Positions 46,695 to 57,809 of a stretch of DNA of 64,000 bases are shown here, in pieces. Source of the stretch: Talaromyces rugulosus. Its lineage: Eukaryota; Ascomycota; Eurotiomycetes; Eurotiales; Trichocomaceae. Position 1 is the first letter of the stretch; each line of letters opens with the position of its first letter. The translations under genes and the position numbers were made by a program. Below the pieces are notes generated by a model. It was not told where the DNA came from. It did not search any database and saw nothing but the letters and a program-made list of their open reading frames with translations. The DNA is taken from the NCBI RefSeq assembly GCF_013368755.1, contig NC_049562.1, positions 5,146,001-5,210,000 on the forward strand, in the 5' to 3' direction.

Positions 46695-47482
46695 TTACAC
46701 GAAAAAAGTAAGCGCATAGATATTAGCGCCAATTTGGCTCCACATGTGCCACCGAGGTGACGTCAATAATTCCAAAAAAATTGCCCAAAAAAGAAATATC
46801 AATCCAAAAGCCCTAATGAAAACTCCCCGAGGTCGCTGTAAACCCAGTACCCAATACGCAGCAGGTCCCAATTGTGCCCAGGACTGTGACCTCTCACGCT
46901 CCCACTTCTCAACCATTCTCTGTTCACGTTTTCTTGTCATTATCAAACTCTTCATCCCTCTTTTGCGGGCAGCGATTTGCTCGTTGTGACCTTTGATATT
47001 TTGTGTTGTGTATGATTGGGGGTATTTTTGCGCGAACCCCAGTCGGGCTTGCATAGTCCTAAAAACACACAAGATTCGTTTCTTGCAATGTACGTGTTCC
47101 AAGTGAAATAAACACCTTGGATTCAGTTGACATTGCCGAAGTCCAGGATTTCGGCCGGGTCTCATACGGCCTGAAAAGCCGATGCTTAAACACCGGGAAT
47201 TGGAGTGAGTGAGCCCGGCCTCTGAACTCTGGTCGAGAGGAAGACGTTTTGAGCCACTCAGTCTCCATATCCCGATGCCAGATACTCTCCGCCCCAAGTT
47301 TTTGTCGGATGTCCGCCTGAAGAGATGACCTCTCGAAGTGTGGGCCATGGTTCCGAAACTGTATCGAATGACATCTCCTCGCGGAGTTTCACGCGGAGAT
47401 TAGGGTGGTCTAAATCTATAGGTGGTGCCACTTTCGGTGGAAGAGAAAAGTTGGCGTTTGAATCTAACGTCAATCCTCTCAT
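46695..47482 (-). CDS. Possible small membrane protein (two-exon model)
   Basis: A model with exons 47482-47286 and 47058-46695 gives 186 residues in one frame. The first exon reads as polar protein (segments LDHPNLRVKLREEMSF and GGHPTKTWGGE). The second has a basic stretch (RKREQRMVEKWERERSQ) and near the end a hydrophobic helix, AFGLIFLFWAIFLELL. The intron, 226 bases, is long for this window. A second frame upstream, from 47609, also looks coding, so an additional exon or a frameshift is possible. The family is not recognised. Confidence 0.4.
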
Positions 47483-48750
47483 TCAACGAGAAAGATCCTC
47501 TTCTCCATAGGTCGCGTTCAGTGGCCGACATTCCTCCCGGTGACTCTGGTGAGATATATTTGGTTGAGCCCACTGGTGTTTGAGGGTTGGCCCGGTCGTC
47601 CACCGACATTGGTCTAGTTCGGTATATACCACTCGCTGGTCTCTCGGTTGCGAGACAGACATTCTGTATGTATAAGAGCGAGGATGAATATCAATATGAT
47701 GATGGACAGAAGATCTACGTCTGTGTGTATGGAATACCGAATTAAGTAAATGGAAATATGATGAGTGAGGCTTTGGGTACGTCTTGAGAATAACATGATG
47801 AGAAGAAGGGGGGAGGGGGCAAACAACCAGTTTTTTTTTTTTTGTTTTTTTTTTTTTTTTCCTGGCGGTCAGTCATTCAGTTTTGCTGGTTGTTCCAGGC
47901 GGTCAGTTATTTAGACAATAGCCCTGTTGGCATGGGTCCTTGAAAGAATGAGTAGCACATGGTTGTTTGGCAGCAAACGGACTATATGCACCATTTATGC
48001 ACAATTAACCCACCCAGGTGGGCACCAGAGACACATAGTATAGGCAACAAGCTCCATCAATACATAGTCCTTGAGAGAACATCATTTATTGCAATATAAC
48101 TCTTGGGAAATGTACGGACAGCCTCGTTTAACAACATCCTGGAATAGGGGATTTTGCGGCAATGCCAATCTACTCATGTTGTGTGGATGACAGGTTAGAA
48201 AGACACCAGAGGCTACTATCCTTCAGAGGGGTACTTCCATTGCTTTTTTTTCAGATCTACACAGGGTTTAAATGGTGCTATAGTACCCAAGTTACTATAT
48301 CCTTTTCTATGAATTTGGCTCTTACTATTCTTTTTATAGAAAAACAGTTTGTGTTACAAAATTACTCACTAGTTTGGAAATTCACTTACTGAGCCTGAAA
48401 CATCATTTGATTAAATATGATTATTTATATACAATCATAAATGGATCTTTGGTGTATATCAAAAAGAAAATTGTACGCTAACGTTTCAGCGCAGCATGTG
48501 AAAGACTTGACCAACTCCACCCACAACTATAGAAACCCGGTCCAAGTCGGCAATTGTAGATTGAGTAACAACGATAGATCAATTGATGTTCTGAGCTATA
48601 TATATATATATATATATATTTTGGTCTTTATCTCCGGTTATTACTGAGAGTTATATATACATGCCCAAGCATAAGAATATACGGCTTAAAAAAATCACCT
48701 CTAAATTCCATACATTGCCTCTATCTCGTTAGCAAACTGTCTTTGCAAAT
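47483..48750. other. Intergenic with poly-T and TA repeats
   Basis: About 1.3 kb. It contains two long T runs at 47830-47860, with an imperfect GGCGGTCAGT repeat on either side (near 47864 and 47900), and a (TA)n tract at 48597-48619. A possible extra exon of the preceding gene may lie at 47483-47609. No other gene was supported. Confidence 0.5.
48597..48619. repeat. (TA)n microsatellite
   Basis: Eleven alternating TA units, about 130 bases before the start codon of the F-box-like gene. Confidence 0.9.
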
Positions 48751-50151
48751 ATGGTAGGACCTCTGGTGCATTTAGCAATGCATGATATGCTGATTCATTT
48801 GTAGGCCGAGTCATACTTCAAGAACCTTCCCGCAGAGCTACGCATCCTCATCTTGCACGAAATCCCAGATTTTGATTCTCTCAAGTCAATTGTTCTTTCA
48901 TCACGAGAATACTATAGGGCGTACCTTGCTGCGCGAGAACAAGTAATCGACTCCGTTTTAAATACACAATATGGGGGCCTTATTGACATGGCAGATGCAC
49001 TCACCGTAGTGCGGTCCAAAGGTCTCTGGTGGAGGTTTCACCAAGAAGAAGCTGTTTCCGTACTAGATGCATGGCGTCGCAGAGCAGAGATTCGTAAGCT
49101 TAATCTCACACCATCAATCCAATTAGATGGGCCAAGTGGCCCGGAACAAATTACAAAAATATTTTATCTATATCGAGTGTTGCACTTCTTTCTAGAAGAC
49201 TACGCCAAAACCGTACCACGGCCTGAATGGATACAAGCTACTCAATGGAACTTGCCTCTCCAATTATCTGACACGGAAAAACGCCGTTTCCTGAGGGGGT
49301 TATGTCGGCTGTATATCTATTGCAATATTTTTGGAACGGTTGAGAAGAATGTTGGTTATGACTTAGAGGAAGAGGAAAAAAACGAGTGGTTTGTGGATCT
49401 TATAGATAATGATGAGCTTCCGGACGACTACGATTTGTTTTATGACACGATGCATCCGTGGGAATGTGAGGAATTGGGATGTGTATGGTCATACTTGATG
49501 GCAAAATACAAATTTTTGTCAACAAAGATTTGTACTGATTTACGCAATCTCGCATCTGCTTGTGGCTGCGACTGGCTTTGTGAAATTACTCCAGAGGAGG
49601 AACGCCCACCTGCCGGGGTCGCGGATGTGGAGGATCTCTGGGATCTCGGAGTATTTGATAGAGAGCTCGAATCATTCATCTTACTAGGACCAGAGTTCCT
49701 CTATCGTGTTCTAAATAATACGGATTACCTACTCCAGCGCAATCTAGTATTGATTAATAAGCCCCCCTATTATCCTGACCTGGGGCGCTTCATTCCCTAT
49801 GACGCCGGTTTTTGGAATAGTGTGCTCTACACCCGGAAGTCTGAGAACCAGTTTAATATCCCAGATTTCGAACAGCACTGGTCCATGCTGCCTCCTTTTG
49901 AGCAGCCTAATATTGGTTGGAAAATGGCATGTTTAGTGCCCCATACGCCGCAACAACGACTCTGGGATTCATTCAATCGAGCCCGAAAGGTAGGTCAAGG
50001 CTGGGAATGGGGATACGCTATATGGGACGAGGAGCGGCTAGAAGGGTGGAGAGGTGACTGGGTAAACTTTCTGTTGAATTCACCAGAATTAACAATAGAA
50101 CGACCAGACCTTTTTGAACTCTATAGAGGTCACGACGATAGACGAATATAG
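48751..50151 (+). CDS. F-box-like fungal protein with ATG-only first exon
   Basis: The frame from 48805 encodes AESYFKNLPAELRILILHEI at its N-terminus, an F-box-like helix pair, but has no early ATG. An ATG at 48751-48753 is followed directly by a GT donor, and a 51-base intron (48754-48804) ends in TAG before the frame, giving a 449-residue protein. The rest is a long helical region typical of fungal F-box-like proteins of unknown role, with an acidic patch (DLEEEEKNEW) and tryptophan-rich segments near the C-terminus. F-box proteins link targets to SCF ubiquitin ligases; many fungal ones are lineage-specific. Confidence 0.78.
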
Positions 50152-51330
50152 TGAATGTCTATGTGTGTGGTCCAAATCGAGACTTGGATATATGGAATCA
50201 CTTGAGAAAAAATTTGAATGCTACATGTATACAGAGGATAATGTTTGAAAGGCAAAGGATATTATTGATAGAAAAATTCCATAACAATTATTTATGAAAT
50301 CCAGCGCTAATAAACTAAGGCAAGGTGGTAGCTAATTGTCATTGATGACTGCGTCTGACTAGTACCTAATAACAAATCGCGTTAGAATCAACCACGAAAA
50401 AAAAAGGCATCAAATAACAGATAAAGGTTCCTCAGAGATCTTGGTGATAAAAGAAAATTTCAGCCGCCAAAAGGCGTCAATTACTATCTAGGCATAAAGG
50501 TATAATCATCGGAGAAAGGGGGTGGTGAGAAATATGGCACATACCTAGTTGCTCAGCGTGGTCAGACCAAGATTTGAAAGAAAGAAAAAAACCTGGTGAA
50601 TCTGCCACCATGTCAAACATGTCAGTAAAGCACCAAAAAGAAACTCTCGACACACACAAAGACAGGTAGAAAAGTGAATTCAGAATATGTAAGAAATATG
50701 AATATCATGCGCCAGGCCTGCATCGAAACTCCGGCGAGAGCTTCACAGGACCTAGGTCAATCGCAAATTACCGCATCATGATAGGTGGAATGCAGGAAGA
50801 AAGAAAAGGCGGGTGCGAGACATACCGATTAGTGAGATGGAGCTTCATGGGCTGACAAGAAGAAGCTCCAGTGGAAAATAAGAAGAAGAAGAAGAAGAAG
50901 AATAAGAATATTGCGAGGATGTGAGCAGAGAACCGAAGACGAGGAAAGGACCGAGTTTGTTGATGTAAAAAAAAAGTGACGCTAGCGCCCGGGCCGGAAG
51001 AACAGAAATCCCGCGCCCGGTCGACACCTCAGGCCGCCAGAGCCCTAGCCGACGCACAAGCCGCTGATTGGCCGCGGCCTAAGCGAGAAACCCATTGTGG
51101 GCTCCTCTCTCTCCCTCAGCCGAAATTCGCTGCACAGTATCTCCGAACGACTTCAAGCACCGACTTTTCGACAACAAACCACCAATCCGCCGCACCAACG
51201 GAGTTGTCGACCGTGAGTTACCGTCTTTCCCAGCGCGCAGAAATTCATATTGTTTCTCTCCTTTGGAGTGTCGCTTCTCGCCCAGTGCCTCGCATCGCTA
51301 ACTTAGACCCTGTTGCAGACAGTCTTCGCC
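50152..51330. promoter_or_regulatory. Upstream region of eL14 gene
   Basis: About 1.2 kb with a (GAA)n repeat at 50881-50901. A likely 5' leader intron of the ribosomal gene runs from 51213 (GTGAGT donor) to 51318 (TTGCAG), 12 bases before the start codon. No gene was seen in the rest. Confidence 0.5.
50881..50901 (+). repeat. (GAA)n microsatellite
   Basis: About seven AAG/GAA units on the plus strand in the ribosomal gene's upstream region. Confidence 0.85.
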
Positions 51331-51909
51331 ATGGCCTCGAACATCGATATCAAAGCCACGTCGTGGAAACTCGTGGAGGTCGGCCGTGTGGTCCTCATTC
51401 GCCGCGGACCATACACCGGCAAGCTGGCCACGATTGTTGAGATCATTGACCACAAGCGGGTATGTTTGGAATCGACAAAACACAGCAGGGGAAAGGAAAA
51501 AAAAAAAAGGTGGCTAATGGTCTCGTGCAGGTGCTCATCGATGGTCCCTCGACCCAGGAGGAAAAGACTGTCCCCCGTCACTCGCTTGCTCTCTCTCACG
51601 CCACCCTCACTCCCTTCGTCATTCCCAAGCTTCCTCGCGCCGCCGGCACTGGCCCCGTTCGCAAGCTCTGGGAGAAGGAGGACATTGACAACAAGTGGGC
51701 TTCCAGCACCTGGGCCAAGAAGACTGCTCAGAGTGAGCGACGGAAGAACCTGACCGACTTTGAGCGCTTCAAGGTTCTGCGATTGAAGAAACAGGTATGT
51801 GGAGGCGGACTGGATTGTGCTGTGGATGTGTCGAAACATGTGCTAACCTGTTTTCCAGACTCGCTACGAGGTCCAGAAGGCTAACGCCAAAATCAGAGCC
51901 TCTGCTTAG
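51331..51909 (+). CDS. rpl14: 60S ribosomal protein L14 (eL14)
   Basis: Three exons, 51331-51459, 51531-51794 and 51859-51909, give 147 residues. The N-terminal KOW-type beta domain ([20 protein letters not shown], then VLIDGP after the first splice) and the C-terminal basic helix ([12 protein letters not shown]) match eL14. It is a structural protein of the large ribosomal subunit. A 5' leader intron is likely, as in many fungal ribosomal genes. It is followed on the same strand by NAC alpha and ATP synthase subunit d. Confidence 0.96.
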
Positions 51910-52591
51910 ATGCGCGTGGAGATGATTTCTTAGGTGGTTCAAAATGGCTGGAGTTCATGTTGGGCATGCGCTGTGTGCATTATATTTTAACAGCGAAAAC
52001 CATTCCAAAAACTCTATTGATATCCGGACAATACAGTCCTCCTGTGTCACGAAAGATCTTTTTTGTTCCTTTTAGCACGGATCCGGAGACACGGCGATGG
52101 ACATGCCGATGTCAATCTGAATTACGAATAAAGCACTTGAAAGTAATATCAGAAAAATGTCCCATGAACTTCTATTTACATACATATATATACAAGAAGC
52201 TAGCAGTCGTAATTGTAAAACTAAAGTAGTAAAACAACTGTCCTGGCAAGCCAACCTGGGGTTGGCAACTTGGAGGGTCTCGGCTAACCACTAACGGCAT
52301 TCGGCAAGATGCGCATCGGCCCTGGGATTCACACAGCGAGTGGCTTTCAACACTTGACACAAACCAAAATTATCAGTCTCGACAACAGGTCTCTCGCGAC
52401 GTCCAGGTATGTCGAATTTCCGCTCTTTATCGCCAATTGTGCACGAATCCCACATTTCCAGTCACCAAATTTTACAAAAATGCCCCACATCTCAGCAACA
52501 AGCTCTGCTTGCTACCAGCGGCGGTTCTCATCAGCATCAAGCGCAGACGGGCTAACCTCTGAAAACTATAGAGTCTATTAGATTGCCCAAC
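51910..52591. promoter_or_regulatory. Intergenic and NAC alpha promoter
   Basis: 682 bases between two plus-strand genes. A possible leader intron starts near 52407 (AGGTATGT). No other gene was found. Confidence 0.5.
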
Positions 52592-52894
52592 ATGGCCAAC
52601 CCTAGAGTCGAAGAACTTCCTGACGAGGACGTCACCAAGGCTGGCGTTGAAGACGCTGGCAGCAGCTCCGAGTCTGAAGCCGGTGAAGAGACCACCATCC
52701 CCGGCGGTGCTGCCGTCACCATCCACTCTCGCAACGAGAAGAAGGCTCGCAAGGCCATCGCTAAGCTCGGCCTCAAGCACGTCCCTGGCATCACCCGTGT
52801 CACTCTTCGCCGCCCCAAGAACGTACGTGGAAACCCAATATCCCGAAGCGGGGGAGGGGACTATACCTGTCTAACTTTGGACATGGGATATGAC

Positions 52895-52936
<42 letters not shown>

Positions 52937-53427
52937 TAGAAAAAGTTGAATATATGAACAATGTACTGACTACTGATTTCAGATCCTTTTCGTCGTCAGC
53001 CAACCTGATGTCTACCGCTCTCCTTCCTCCAACACCTGGATGTATGCTTTTGAACTCTATGAATTTTCTCCTTTTTTGAGAAGAGATTGCTTACAACTCT
53101 CACAGTATCTTCGGAGAGGCCAAGATCGAAGACTTGAACGCCCAGTCCCAGATCAACGCTGCCCAGCAACTGGCTGCCGCCGAGGGCGCCAACGCTGACC
53201 ACGCCGGCCACGACCACTCCCACGAGGGCAAGGGCAAGGCTCCCGAGACCGAGGCCAAGAAGGAGGAAGAGGAAGACGACGGCGAGGAAGTCGATGACTC
53301 TGGTCTGGAGGCCAAGGACATTGAGCTCGTCATGGCTCAGGCCAGTGTGTCCCGAAAGAAGGCCGTCAAGGCTCTGAAAGAGAACGACAACGACATTGTC
53401 AACTCCATCATGGCGCTCAGCATATGA
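52592..53427 (+). CDS. egd2: Nascent polypeptide-associated complex subunit alpha
   Basis: Three exons, 52592-52822, 52983-53041 and 53106-53427, give 203 residues. An acidic N-terminus is followed by the NAC domain ([20 protein letters not shown], then [14 protein letters not shown] and [13 protein letters not shown] across two splices). A charged linker leads to a C-terminal UBA domain ([20 protein letters not shown]). NAC binds ribosomes and new chains and guards against wrong targeting to the ER. Intron 1 is 160 bases and contains a GA microsatellite. Confidence 0.96.
52897..52932 (+). repeat. (GA)n microsatellite inside an intron
   Basis: About 18 GA units within intron 1 of the NAC alpha gene, about 50 bases before the acceptor. 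Length changes would not alter the protein but could affect splicing. Confidence 0.92.
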
Positions 53428-53824
53428 TGAGAATTAGCTTGCTGGAAAAATGTAGATTCTAGTCAACGTGAACTATTTATGAATTCTATGGCACGATTGG
53501 CGAAAAAGTGACCTTGTGATTTCCAGAGCTGGTGGGGTGATTCTTTGGTGCGGTCTTATTTTGTAAAACAAAGCAAGCCAAAAGTAGTCCTTTGACTAGA
53601 TAATCATCCCTCTTTTTTGTGTCTTTTGAAAATGAAACAAGCAAATAAATAAATTCATACTTGCCAGCCGTCTTATTGGGCCAAGGCCGGGTTCCTGATA
53701 TTCCCGGGAAAATGTCACGTGACGCCATCCAGCGTTTCCGAGCGACCTCAACTTTCCCGCCGGTGTCAAGTTTGCACGTCTAAACGCTCCTTTCTCCGCT
53801 CATAACCACCGATCCACTACCACA
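53428..53824. promoter_or_regulatory. Intergenic and ATP synthase subunit d promoter
   Basis: 397 bases between two plus-strand genes. No gene, repeat or other element seen. Confidence 0.5.
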
Positions 53825-54522
53825 ATGGCCGCCCCAGTACGTCAATTACCCCGACTCGCTGTCGGATTTCGACTGCGACAGTCAAAATTTGCGTGTTTAC
53901 TGACAATGTGCCACAGCGTAGCGCCGCCCTGAAGATCGACTGGGCCAAGGTCAGCACCTCGCTGGGCCTTCGCGGCCAGACTGCTGCTTCCCTCCAGGCC
54001 TTCAAGAAGCGCAACGACGATGCCCGCCGCAAGATCACCGTTCTTTCCGAGCAACCCCAGGCCGTTGACTTTGACTACTACCGCAAGAACCTGAAGAACC
54101 AGGCTGTGATCAACGAGATCGAGAGCCACTTCAAGACCTTCAAGCCCGCCACCTATGACGTGAACCGTCAGCTCAAGGCCATTGACGCTTTCGAGACGCA
54201 GGCTATTAAGAGCGCTGAGGAGACCAAGGGCCGCGTCGAGGCCGAGCTAGCCAACTTGGCGAAGACTCTGGAGAACATCGAGACTGCCCGTCCTTTCGAC
54301 GAGCTCACGGTGGTACGTGGCTTTTTTCCCCCTTCTTTCCTTTTTTTTCTATTTCTTTGTACTTTAGAGTTTATTTATCGGTTACTAATGGTTACTTTCA
54401 TGCAGGACGAAGTTGCCGCTGCCCAACCCGAAATCGACGAGAAGACCGCTTCTCTCGTGTCCAAGGGCAAATGGATGCCCGCTGGCTACAAGGAACGATT
54501 CGGCAACCTTTCCATCCTTTAG
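53825..54522 (+). CDS. atp7: ATP synthase subunit d, mitochondrial
   Basis: Three exons, 53825-53836, 53917-54312 and 54406-54522, give 174 residues, the same length as the yeast Atp7. The first coding exon is only 12 bases (MAAP). Exon 2 starts [18 protein letters not shown] and carries [12 protein letters not shown] and the long coiled helix; the last exon ends [11 protein letters not shown]. Subunit d is part of the peripheral stalk that holds the F1 head against the membrane part of the enzyme in the mitochondrial inner membrane. Confidence 0.95.
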
Positions 54523-56546
54523 ATGGCGTGTTTGTCAATTTTCTTCCATGTTCCATATCTCTCGTGCTTCTCAACATCATGGGCATTCTCGAAAATTTGC
54601 AAAAGCCTTGTGGGCCGAGGGTGCAGCATAGTACTTGATCAATCGTGTATAGGACCCTTACTGTTCAATTAGATGCTTCTTCTACCAGCCTTTTTGGGCA
54701 CTTTACCTGGAGCATGACTCCTTTCAGTTCATAATGGCATATTTCCTTTGTCCGAGCTTCCTTGCTTGTGGGCCGGTATCTACCAAGCCCATCGTACATG
54801 TAGGCTTTACGGTCTAGGATAACACTGGGCAGCTACGTACTGTGCCACACGAATTGTAAAACGGTGCTCAACGATGTCAGTTGATAATGTCGATTCGCTG
54901 GTCTGCTCCGGGGGTTCCTTGTCCTTGGACTCAAGGGTTTGTCGGTATTCTGCGGTGAAACATATCGGCGTATATACAATTGGCTCGCGAAAGACAGCTT
55001 CTTCTTGGACCCTTTTGACTTGACTATTGACTTCCAACACGTACTAGAGCTGCCTCAATACGGGAAACACGAGGCCTTATGCAGCGTGCACCCAATGGAA
55101 CGCGATGGGATGTATTTTCCGGAATGGCATGACAGGTCGCACGGGTCTAGGACTTTGTGGGAATGTGATGTGTTTGTCTATTGTTTATTGTTTATTGTAT
55201 TATTTTATTGTATTTTTGTTTCTTTCTTCCTTTCTTTTTTCGTCTCGCGAGTCGTGCGTGCACCAGGCCTGACTCAGGGATTCCGGCAGCGCGGGTCGTC
55301 CTGGGCTGTTGCCCCATTTAGGAAGGCCGACGATCCTCTTCCTCTTCTTCCTCCTCCTCCACCTTCCTCTTGTTCCAGGTTGGACTGCATCAGTCAGTCA
55401 GTCACCGCTTCTACTGCGAGAAAAAAAAAACCATCAGTGGTGACCCCTCACTACTCTAGTCGCACTACTCCGTACTGAGTACTGGCTACTACCGACTAGC
55501 TACGTCGCAGAGCTTGCGCATCTCATCTAACTAGCGGTCGGACCGGCCCAGGCTCCCGGTTACCTTGTATGAACGTGCTGCAGCGTAGCAATTATCGAAC
55601 ACAACCAGCAATAACCTCATACCGAGTGCCTCGAATCCGCGGTGAACATCTGTGACAGTCTTTGGGGAGGGGATTCCCACTCAGCCCCATCCCGACACCT
55701 GACGGATTCGCTTGCCCCGCGAACGGGTTTCCGGCCTGTCAGTGTTCGCTTCAGACGGGAGAGGGAGAGAAAAGAGAAAAACATCCCTGCTGCACGTCGA
55801 TGGAGTAGATCCACTTGCTCTCGCGACCTGCTGTCGGCCTCTTTTCCCTTTGGGTCCTGGTAAAGTTTTCCCCGTCACGGTGGCACCTACTATTGCACGT
55901 TGACGGGACAGCCTCTGACAGAGTAGTAGTTGAATTTGGGTAAGTTTCTCGTCACTTGTTGAGCTAGTCAATGCCTTCGTTCTGGCCGTCGTTTTTCTCT
56001 CTCTTTTCCGTCTTCTAACTTTCTTGCTTCCAAAACAGTCGGCTTGTGCGTGCGTGTGTGGCCGCCCGCATGTTGCACAACAGGTCATACTTTGCTTTCC
56101 AGTCCGGTAAAGGATCGCCCACCCTGGTCGATCTGTGAAGCCAAACTCGCCGTGATCCGCCCTCTCGGGACCAAGGTCAAACCGCCACTACCCCACGAAC
56201 GTTCGGGAAAACACCAATAATAAATCTATTGGCATCGCTTGAACTTTCCGAGTCCAATTAGATTATCGGCTGCGCCCGTCCCTACCAGGCCTACTTCATC
56301 ATTCTTCCACCTGCAGCCTCCTTGTTTCTTCAATATTTTCCGGTCCCACCTTGACGGCGGGGGAAAAGTAACTTTGGATCAGGGACAGACAAAGGGGAAA
56401 TAGTCTCCTATTGTCGGTCTATCCTTTCCCTATCTTTTCGTTTTCGGCGCAAAAACGTTGCTGGACTGCAACTGCAGCATGATTTCGGCCTTTTGGACCT
56501 TTCAACAACCGGTGCGTACAAGGCATATGCCTCAATGAGAAAGTGA
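54523..56546. other. Long intergenic stretch and leader of F-box-like gene
   Basis: About 2 kb. A minus-strand frame at 54807-55040 (77 residues, reading FREPIVYTPICFTAEYR) looks partly coding but its start and context are not convincing. Pyrimidine- and T-rich runs lie near 55190-55250 and 55330-55380. The last part is probably the promoter and leader of the gene starting at 56547. Confidence 0.45.
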
Positions 56547-57704
56547 ATGGATTCGGTTTCTTCTTCTTCACACCCGTCCCCAACTCCAGGACGAGGGCCA
56601 AGATCAAGAACAGGGCTCGGATCCGGAGAACGGCTAGACACAGCCTGGATGCCGCAAAATCCAATTCAACTATGCCGGCTTGAGTTGCTGCCTGCCGAGC
56701 TGCTCGAGAAGATCTTCTTCTATAGCCTAGAAGTGAATCTACCGCGGGCATCCCTGCACATTGCCCAGATTTTGTCAAAGCCCATCATATACAAGTGGCT
56801 GGTCCGGCTGGCATTCAGCAGTTCCAACCAGAGTTCGAGGAATGACTTCTTCACGCCCGATTTCCTCCCTCCCCCACTGGACTACTGGGCTCTGAACACT
56901 ACAGAACGAGCATGTCTGCAAACAGAAATCCTCTCGTGTCGATGGAGCACACTCAGCTTATTCCGGCAGTGCCAGAAAGAATATGTGAAACACATTATTA
57001 GCAAAAAATGCGCAAACCTCGTCTTCTCGCCTGAAGATCAACTCAAGCTCGATGACATCGACCGTTTCCTCGCACGACCGATGGATTTTGACTTGGCAGT
57101 CCGTGGCCGCCGCGGTAGTGGCGATCTCGTGCTCAAAGCCAAGGTCAAGGATACAGACAGCAGCAAGCCGTTTGACTTCAGACTGGCGTTTTGGTTCCAC
57201 TTTGGCGCTGTACAGGTAAACGAACCAAGTGCGGTTTCATATGAGCTCGACGCTTTCCGACTGCCCTGCGCTCCATCAATGGATGAACCACCGCGCATGC
57301 CCGACAAGCTGCTCCAAGAGCCGTGGACGGCAGAGAAACTCGAATTTCTGACTCTGTTTTCTCACGATGCCTACATCGACGAGGACAATAGCTGCGTTCG
57401 TTCGCGGCGTGTCCTCCGTCAGCTTATCAGAGATCGAGACTATACCACATTTGAAAAGCTGCTGGGGATGAATATCAAGTTCAAAAACTATAGCTTTCCA
57501 ACAGCCTGGCCGGTTAAGTCGCGCCATTTCCGCGCTGCTCTCAAGCATGCCGAGGGGCCCAACGATCCGTTTGTGAGATTGTTGCACCACCAACGGTGGT
57601 CATCACTCTCCGAGCGAGAACTGGAAATCAAAGAGGGCTTTTTGGCGAATCTGAATCTTGGGCCTCCGCCACGTACTCGTTTCTGGACTAGCACTGCCAG
57701 CTAG
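56547..57704 (+). CDS. Fungal F-box-like protein
   Basis: One exon of 385 residues. After a serine/proline-rich start, ELLPAELLEKIFFYSLEVN (about residues 50-70) resembles an F-box-like helix-turn-helix, followed by ASLHIAQILSKPIIYKWLVR, a pattern I have seen in repeated fungal F-box-like proteins. The rest is helical with no catalytic motif. It converges on the next gene, which is a clear relative with the same order of blocks. Role unknown; substrate adaptor for SCF is a guess. Confidence 0.83.
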   Translation: MDSVSSSSHPSPTPGRGPRSRTGLGSGERLDTAWMPQNPIQLCRLELLPAELLEKIFFYSLEVNLPRASLHIAQILSKPIIYKWLVRLAFSSSNQSSRNDFFTPDFLPPPLDYWALNTTERACLQTEILSCRWSTLSLFRQCQKEYVKHIISKKCANLVFSPEDQLKLDDIDRFLARPMDFDLAVRGRRGSGDLVLKAKVKDTDSSKPFDFRLAFWFHFGAVQVNEPSAVSYELDAFRLPCAPSMDEPPRMPDKLLQEPWTAEKLEFLTLFSHDAYIDEDNSCVRSRRVLRQLIRDRDYTTFEKLLGMNIKFKNYSFPTAWPVKSRHFRAALKHAEGPNDPFVRLLHHQRWSSLSERELEIKEGFLANLNLGPPPRTRFWTSTAS

Positions 57705-57809
57705 ACTGGGAAGTTGTAATGATATGGAAAATTCTTTTCATTTTTGTTTAAAAAAAAATTTAAGATAAAATATGGTATTGTCATGAATTAGTATATGAAA
57801 TATATAATC

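Noticed and set aside
47820..47865. Poly-T runs as a possible retroelement tail
   Set aside because: No reverse transcriptase, target-site duplication or terminal repeat was found nearby; simple tracts are common in promoters.
54807..55040. Minus-strand frame of 77 residues
   Set aside because: Partly coding-like, but no convincing ATG context, partner exon or domain. Kept only as a note in the intergenic entry.
55681..56088. Minus-strand frame of 135 residues
   Set aside because: Basic, low-complexity sequence in a region that looks like leader or promoter; no family match or splice logic.
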